Positions 57,940 to 64,000 of a stretch of DNA of 64,000 bases are shown here, piece after piece. This stretch comes from Nilaparvata lugens (lineage: Eukaryota > Arthropoda > Insecta > Hemiptera > Delphacidae). Each line of letters starts with the position of its first letter. Position 1 is the stretch's first letter. Location of the stretch: NCBI RefSeq assembly GCF_014356525.2, contig NC_052508.1, positions 41,038,613 through 41,102,612 on the forward strand. Direction: 5' to 3'. Position numbers and translations under genes: made by a program. Under the pieces are notes generated by a model. It was not told where the DNA came from. It did not search any database and saw only the letters and a program-made list of their open reading frames with translations.

Positions 57940-58861
57940 CTAAACAATTAGTTTTGCTTCTTTTAGCTCTTCAATTATAGATGCAATCTCAACATCATGT
58001 CCAGTGTTGCTAGAAGCTTTTGAGAAATAGAGTAAATTTAGACTTTCCACTAATTTGTCAAAATTATCAAAGTATTGATAAATTCTATCATGAGAATTAT
58101 TTTTTGCAAATTTCAATAAACCCCATTCCTTCTTTTTACTAAGTTTTTTACTGGGAAATTATTTCTGAATCATTTGCGATTTAATTCCCTGATTATGTTC
58201 AACATACCCTCTTCGATCTTAATGTATGCTTGTAAGTGTTGAGATTTTTTTATACTTATCCAGATCTCTCAGATTATAAAGATTTTAATTCGGCCATGAA
58301 CTGAATAATAACTCAAGTAAACCGTGTGTTATACGAAATCTGTCATTATCAATATCTATATACCCGTTATCGAATATTACTTGCTGATCTCCAATATAAT
58401 ACACGTCATCTTTAGAATTGTATGAAATTCCATAACTAATTGAATTATTCAATTTTTTCGCATGAAACGTTTTCAGGTATTGTGCCAACACCTCATTGTT
58501 TCTACTAGAACCAAGTAAACTGTTTTCAAAGTTGAGCTTAAAAGATTCTCTGTTGAACTCCCATAGCTTTTATCATACCTCGCTTCCTCCTCATCAATCT
58601 CCATGCTCTCCTCTTCCTCTTTTACTTCTTCCTTTTTTGGTGTGAAACCATGATTAGAGTGGAAACTAGATTTTGTTTTTCCCAGTTCGATTATGGACTC
58701 TATCAACAGTGAGAGCGCTTTCCTATTGTATTCCTCCGATCGTTTTTCAAAACTAAGTAAGCTTTTATGTTTGTCACTGATTACTTTTCTCAATTTCTTA
58801 ATCTTATTGATTAAACCGACGTTCTTGCTATTTAGTTTTCTCCTACGTGTTTTAGGATTCA
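57940..58861 (-). pseudogene. Divergent homologue of the Polinton coiled-coil/DUF8207-like gene
   Basis: Starts 'MNPKTRRRKLNSKN' at 58861. A coiled-coil/basic region and acidic stretch ('KEEVKEEEESMEIDEEE') come first. After a frameshift near 58500 comes the central domain ('ISYGISYNSKDDVYYIGDQQ', 'RITHGLLELLFSSWPN'). After further lesions comes the C-terminal module ('FDKLVESLNLLYFSKA', 'NTGHDVEIASIIEELKEAKL'). The order matches 41097-40057, but sequence identity is low, so the two come from different element lineages. Confidence 0.65.
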
Positions 58862-59018
58862 TAACGGTTTTCTTGCTGACACAAACACGGGCTACTTCAA
58901 GATGATAAATCAGAGTCATTATACATTTTTTTCATGCATCTATGATTGATTAACTGAATGTAACAGTTTTTTCGATGTAGGAGTCATATGAAGGCATAAA
59001 CTTCATCTGTAGATCTTC
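58855..59018 (-). repeat. Right arm of long inverted repeat
   Basis: Inverse of the left arm. It overlaps the start of the DUF8207-like gene, which begins immediately inside it. The pair encloses about 2.4 kb. No target duplication could be fixed. Confidence 0.85.
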
Positions 59019-59482
59019 CTTGTGAAATTGTTCGTGTTCTGTGAACTCTCCTAGGCCGAATTTTTTTTTTCTCAGCACTCCGCCGAGTTTTTCATAAGAG
59101 AACTACGAAACCCTACAGCAGGCCACCATGCAAAGACTCAGTAGCCACCACGAAAAGCAACAACCAGAACGGCAAGACTCCAATACTCACACAGATTGTA
59201 ACCTGCAGACGTAATCATCTCAATCATCTGCTATCCACCATTGCGGGCCAACACCTAAATAGATTTTCACCAATTCCAACACGAGTTCCAGCAAGGAGAT
59301 TCCTGGACGAACCTCTCGAAAAAATTTTAAGTGGCCTCGAACCAGAGCAGTCGACATCTGATGTGCCGAACCAACTAGTTCCAGCGACCCACAATATCAG
59401 TGCTCCACGTCCGGACCCTCCACATCACCTGCAACCTCAACTTCAAGAACTTCACGGATCTCACCAACTTGAAAAAGGTACA
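59019..59482 (+). other. Leader upstream of the errantivirus-type gag
   Basis: No LTR or primer site was recognised. The gag frame stays open upstream through about 59160 without an ATG. The last in-frame ATG before conserved gag wording is at 59483. The element may be 5'-truncated at the inverted repeat. Confidence 0.4.
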
Positions 59483-60826
59483 ATGGCTTCAAAAATCCTA
59501 TCAGCCAGCATTACTAATTTAGTACCATCATTTAATGGCGACCTTCTAGAACTCCCCTATTTTTTAAGAATTTGTCAAGAAATATATGATGAATTCTGTA
59601 GCCAAAATGTGGAAGCACGAGAGACTAACCACTGGCTTTTATTCCACCACACTTACAGTCATCTCTCAGTGGAAGCCCATACGGCTGCCCAAGGTTGTAG
59701 AACTATTCCTGACTTATTGACTGCAATTAAAAATAGTTTTTGCGAGAAAAGACCTATAGCTGACTTAGTAACACAAGCCATGATGCTCAAACCATTCAGT
59801 AACGATAGGCTTAAGTACAAAAAGAGTGTTATAATCGATTGCTGTAGCATGGAGGAACTATGTGATGACACAATCACTTACTTGACTAGTCAACTTGATC
59901 GCACATTGATGACCACTCTCATTCGAAATGTACCAGCAGACTTTGCTGCTTTCCTTAGGGTACACAAAATTCTAACAATTGAAGATGCTCAAAACAGCTT
60001 ATTGCATGATTTCGACGAGTCATTTGATTCCAAACCCTCATTTCATAACTCCCGTAACAATAACTATCGTAACTTTGAAGACAATCGTAATAATTGCTCC
60101 AATCACTTTAATGACGGTCGTAATAATCCCAACAGAAACAATCACTACAATAATCAGCAACGAAACGTTCATCCTGGTTCCACCAGACACAACACCCCAA
60201 ATTTTGAAAATCCTCCTAAATTCCAAAATGGCAGACAATTCAGTAACAATCACAATGGTAGTGCTTTTGCAAATCGGAATCATTCTGATTCCAACACCGT
60301 GTCAATGTGCACTGTTTCAAACAGAGCATATCAAAATCATCACATTGTAGAAGAGTCTGATGAAAACTCTTCAGTTCAAGATCAGCTCTCCACATTAACC
60401 AAACATATGAACCTTTTGACTGAAAAAATTACCTCACTTACTGATCATTTTTTTAGAAACAGGCAAGGTCTCGGAGAATTTAACTTAAATATTTGTACAA
60501 ACCTTTCGAGTCTACCCTATTTTATTGACCACAAAAACCGCAAATGGCTAATAGATACAGACTCCAATAAAAACTATATTCACCCGAGCATTCTTACCAA
60601 AGATGACCAACTAATTAAGAAAGATTTTATACTTAAGACCGCCACAGGGGCAAAAATGGGTCACAATTTTATAAAACTTGACACTTTCGAAACATTTGGC
60701 ACTCGACTCATAGTTCCTTTGCAAGTATTTCCTTTTTCCAATGGCTATAATGCATTATTGGGTTGCGAAACTTTGGAACAACTGAAAGCCTCCGTTAATT
60801 TGTCAAAAATGCAACTTGAATTCTAA
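59363..60826 (+). pseudogene. gag: Errantivirus-type Gag joined to protease
   Basis: The likely start is ATG 59483 ('aATGGcttc'); the open frame extends further upstream, where 59363 is a GTG. 'SFNGDLLELPYFLRICQ' near the start is typical of gypsy-like errantivirus gag. An Asn/His/Arg-rich stretch (about 60040-60290) replaces zinc knuckles as the likely RNA-binding tail, and the protease follows in the same frame. Its active site reads 'KWLIDTDSNKNY', with Asp where the conserved Gly of DTG is expected, so proteolysis is probably lost. It ends at TAA 60824-60826, and the pol frame continues beyond without a shift. Confidence 0.75.
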
Positions 60827-63280
60827 AATGGTATCTTTATTCCCCTAAAACGTGAAAAAACTAAAGTTGACCTGAAACGAGGATTGCATAAATACAAACT
60901 TCCCGTAAAAGGTAACCTCAAATATGGAGTCATTCAAAAAATCGAAAATAATGATTTCACAATCGAAGATTCCCTCGTGCAAATTGATGAACAATTTACA
61001 TATTGTCTGATTCATACCAACCAGGACAAGACTGTTTATCTTGATCCCCTTGACATTGAAGAAGTGCATCGTGTACTCAATCATGGAATAATACCTGATA
61101 CAAAAAATATCTCGGTCTCTAGCCTCGATATGCAGGAATTGTTCCACTCTTTTAGTGAGAATACATTAGATGAAATACGCAATGAAATACCCTCTCTAAT
61201 TCGTACATCTCACATGAACGAAGAAGAAAGAGAATTTATTATGGAATTGTTATCAGAGTTCCCTGAAATAATTAAGCGTGAACACGACTCTCTAACAAGC
61301 ACTAATCTTCTCCAACATAGAATTAAAACCAAGACCGACGATTATATCTATACCAAGAACTATCGCTACCCCGAATGCTATAGAGAAGATGTTAAAATTG
61401 TAATTGAAAAACTCTTGAAGAACAAGGTCATTCAACATAGTAATTCCCCGTACAATTCCCCAATTTGGGTTGTCCCAAAGAAAAAAGATGCGTCCGGTAA
61501 GCGTAAAATCCGCGTAGTAATTGACTATCGTAAGCTTAATGACATCACTGTAAGTGATAGGTTCCCACTCTCTAACATAGAAGATTTATTCGGAAAAATC
61601 GGAAAAGCTACATACTTTTCAGTGATAGATTTGTCATCAGGTTTTCACCAAATTAAAATGGATACTGAATATATCCCAAAAACCGCTTTCTCCACAGAAA
61701 ATGGTCATTTTGAATTTCTGCGCATGCCTTTCAGTTTAAAAAATGCCCCTCTGACTTTTCAAAGAGCAATGAATCTGATTTTCTCAGACACACCCAACGT
61801 CCTTGTCTACATGGACGACATAATTATTTTTTCAGACAGCCTTTCCGAACACAAAAAGCATCTTCGGACGGTATTACAAAAATTGAAAAGTCACAACCTT
61901 CAAATTCAATTGGATAAAACCGAATTCTTCAAACGAGAACTATTGTATTTAGGGCACATAATTTCGAGTGATGGCATACGCCCTAATCCAGAAAAATTAA
62001 ACGCTGTAAGGAACTTTCCAATACCTAAAACACCTAAAGCAATTAAACAATTCTTAGGTCTCACTGGCTACTACTGTAAAATGATCCATAATTACGCAAA
62101 AATTGCTAAACCTCTTACGCATTGTCTTCACAAAGATGCAAAAGTCGATCCCACAAACAATGAATTTTTAAATGCTTTCGAAACTTTAAAATCTGCATTG
62201 CAAAACGAACCAATTCTCAAACTTCCAGACTTCTCAAAAAGCTTCACACTCACCACAGATGCAAGCCAATTTGCGATTGGAGCAGTCCTGTCGCAAAATT
62301 TTGAGAAAAACGATCTCCCTATTGCCTATGCCTCTCGCACTTTGAATAGGTCAGAAGAAAATCTCTCTACAATTGAAAAAGAACTTCTTGCAATCGTATG
62401 GGCATGTAAACATTTCAGACCATACCTATACGGCCGACGTTTTGTATTGAGAACTGATCACAAACCTCTTGTTTGGTTGAAGAGTCTGAAAGAACCCAAT
62501 TCAAAACTATCACGATGGCGACTCTTATTAGAGGAATTTGATTTCGAAATTCAATTTTTAAAGGGTAAAACCAATTTTGTGGCCGACAGTTTGTCTAGAA
62601 TAAAACTTGACACGCTTGATCTTTTAAATATTGATGACTCTGACGACCTTGCCTCAGTTCTTCAGGATTTCATTGATGACTACTGCCCACCTGAAATTCC
62701 CAATAACGACAATGTAAGTACTCAAACGGTACACAGTCAACTTAGTTCAGATAATAATCATATTGCAATCATGGATGAGGACAAGATCGTTAATGTTGAA
62801 CACAATCAAATAATTATCAAACGAGGTACAGACGATCCCACATTCCAAAAAATATTTAATAAGAATCGGCTAACCATTTATTTCGACGCCTTTTTCGATC
62901 TAGATTGTATGCTTGCTATTTGCCGTGAATATCTAAGACCGAACACAACTTATGGACTTTTTTGTAAAGGAACAGGTATACTAGAACGCTCATTAACAGA
63001 CTTTCAAACACGGTTCACTTCCTTGATTCGCGAACACTTTGCGACTAGTACCATTAAAATATTATATTCTAAGTTCGTTATTGATGTAACTAAAACTGAT
63101 GAGCAACAAGAGATTATTGCACAACACCATGTAGGTAAAACATGCCATCGAGGTATTAATGAGAATCTCGCAAAACTTAAACAGAAAAACCTGGACTCAC
63201 AAATTATTTATAATCATAGGTTAACAGACAAATTTAATGACAATATGAAAATTATTCAAAGCAACAACGCTGTTTTATAG
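60827..63280 (+). pseudogene. pol: Errantivirus-type Pol: RT, RNase H and truncated integrase
   Basis: Same frame as gag-protease, open for more than 800 codons. RT: 'IRVVIDYRKLND', 'YFSVIDLSSGFHQIKM' and catalytic 'VLVYMDDIIIFS'. RNase H: 'TLTTDASQFAIGAVL', 'TIEKELLAIVWA' and 'LRTDHKPLVWL'. All catalytic residues are present. The zinc-binding start of integrase ('HHVGKTCHRGINE') appears near 63125. After it the DDE core is missing: the ORF stops at 63280 and env-like sequence follows at once, so an internal deletion removed most of integrase. RNA copying would be catalytically possible, integration not. Confidence 0.8.
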
Positions 63281-64000
63281 GATTTTTTACTGAAAGCCTC
63301 ACATGAAATGAATGTCATTGAACGTCTTCAACAATATTCTCTTCTATTAGCAAGTGTGTCTCTTCTTGAGCTTCATGTAAATGATATTGTGGAAAGTCTG
63401 GAATTTTGTAAAAAGAATATTCTACATTCTAGTATTTTATCTCGCTCAGAAATATCTTCAATAATTTTAAATACTCCCGATAATTTGGCATCACGAGATG
63501 CTTCCGTGCTATGGCAGATCTCAAACGTGCATTGCGCACTTGGTAATGATTTATTGACTTACTTCATTCAAATCCTATTGAAACCTTGTTATTAGACTCT
63601 TATTTTATTATTTCGTATCCAATTACGCCCAACGCAAAACCGACAGATTACAGAGAGTATACAATAAAAATCAACTAATCTATTGTATCCTATTGTAAAG
63701 GCGAATTGTATGTTCTGGACGATTGTGTTTTAATCTCTAATACTAGGTATTGTAATAAGCTTGATAGGTTAGATGATCCATGTTAGATTTATTTAGTAAT
63801 AATGAATTGAAAAATTGTGAATTAATCTCTTTGCAAGCGACTTGTGGTTTTGTAAAATATATTGATAGCATTAGTAGTTACTTAATCTATAAGAACAATA
63901 ATGTACGATTGTGTGTTAATGATGGTAGTGAACAATTGATTAATTTTCATAGTACTCCACTCTTACATGTTACGTTAAATGAAAAAATGTGTGGCTTCAA
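63281..64000 (+). pseudogene. env: Errantivirus env remnant, broken, running off the window
   Basis: From about 63290 the reading resembles the middle part of the envelope protein of errantiviruses (the insect retroviral glycoprotein related to baculovirus fusion proteins). A 95-codon ORF (63308-63595) starts in env-like helical sequence. Env-like wording then continues to the window edge only in other frames, with several shifts and stops (about 63500-63600, 63660-63700 and 63770). Signal peptide, furin-type site and fusion peptide are absent because the 5' part of env is missing. It is not functional. Confidence 0.55.

Overview
The window reads as AT-rich, repeat-dominated nuclear DNA of an arthropod, most likely an insect and possibly a hemipteran. 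That reading rests on errantivirus-like, CsRn1/Kabuki-like, CR1/Jockey-type and Polinton-like elements and on recurring motifs such as 'taggcctac'. The host assignment is inference. No intact host gene, rRNA, functional tRNA or CRISPR array is visible. Almost every recognisable coding stretch belongs to a transposable or virus-like element, and nearly all are broken by stops, frameshifts, deletions or mutated catalytic residues.

Layout. 0-5 kb: AT-rich DNA with a tRNA-Lys-like relic (about 1.2 kb) and an LTR-like relic (3.26-4.05 kb) that has a sister copy at 27.85-28.5 kb. 4.9-8.2 kb: decayed non-LTR retrotransposon A (endonuclease plus RT). 8.2-15.5 kb: no recognisable genes, but two striking hairpins (10.9 and 11.7 kb), a TIR-bearing MITE-like element (12.9-13.2 kb) and a promoter-like cluster (13.7 kb). 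15.5-19.7 kb: a Ty3-type LTR retrotransposon complete at its ends (LTRs, tRNA-Lys primer site, ATAA target duplication) but lacking RT, RNase H and integrase. Its LTRs carry a ~47-bp minisatellite. 19.2-22.8 kb: a near-identical ~1.77 kb tandem duplication that captured the 3' part of that LTR. 22.8-29 kb: mostly unrecognised AT-rich DNA with a 21-bp-period minisatellite.

29-48.7 kb is a nested stack. A ~305-bp satellite array was split by a CsRn1/Kabuki-like LTR element (30554-45985, 507-bp LTRs, tRNA-Trp primer site). Its gag received a minus-strand non-LTR element whose ORF1 has an SGNH-hydrolase-like domain. That element was itself split by a 5'-truncated copy of non-LTR family B. The pol gene of the LTR element received a 5.5-kb Polinton/Maverick-like element (37952-43496) with 358-bp TIRs and a 6-bp target duplication. 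The Polinton carries an integrase with chromodomain, a packaging-type ATPase, a coiled-coil structural-type protein, a PolB N-terminal fragment and a triplicated small gene.

48.7-64 kb: low-complexity DNA; non-LTR family B near full length (52.3-55.87 kb; RT motif YADN); a second virus-like cluster (55.9-59.0 kb) with a divergent homologue of the Polinton coiled-coil gene and long inverted repeats; and an errantivirus-type (gypsy-like) element from about 59.4 kb to the window edge with gag-protease, RT-RNase H, a truncated integrase and an env remnant.

The genes do not form a host pathway. They form stacked selfish-element modules. Boundaries shown by paired TIRs, LTRs or target duplications are the firmest statements here. 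Family names rest on motif recognition without a database search.
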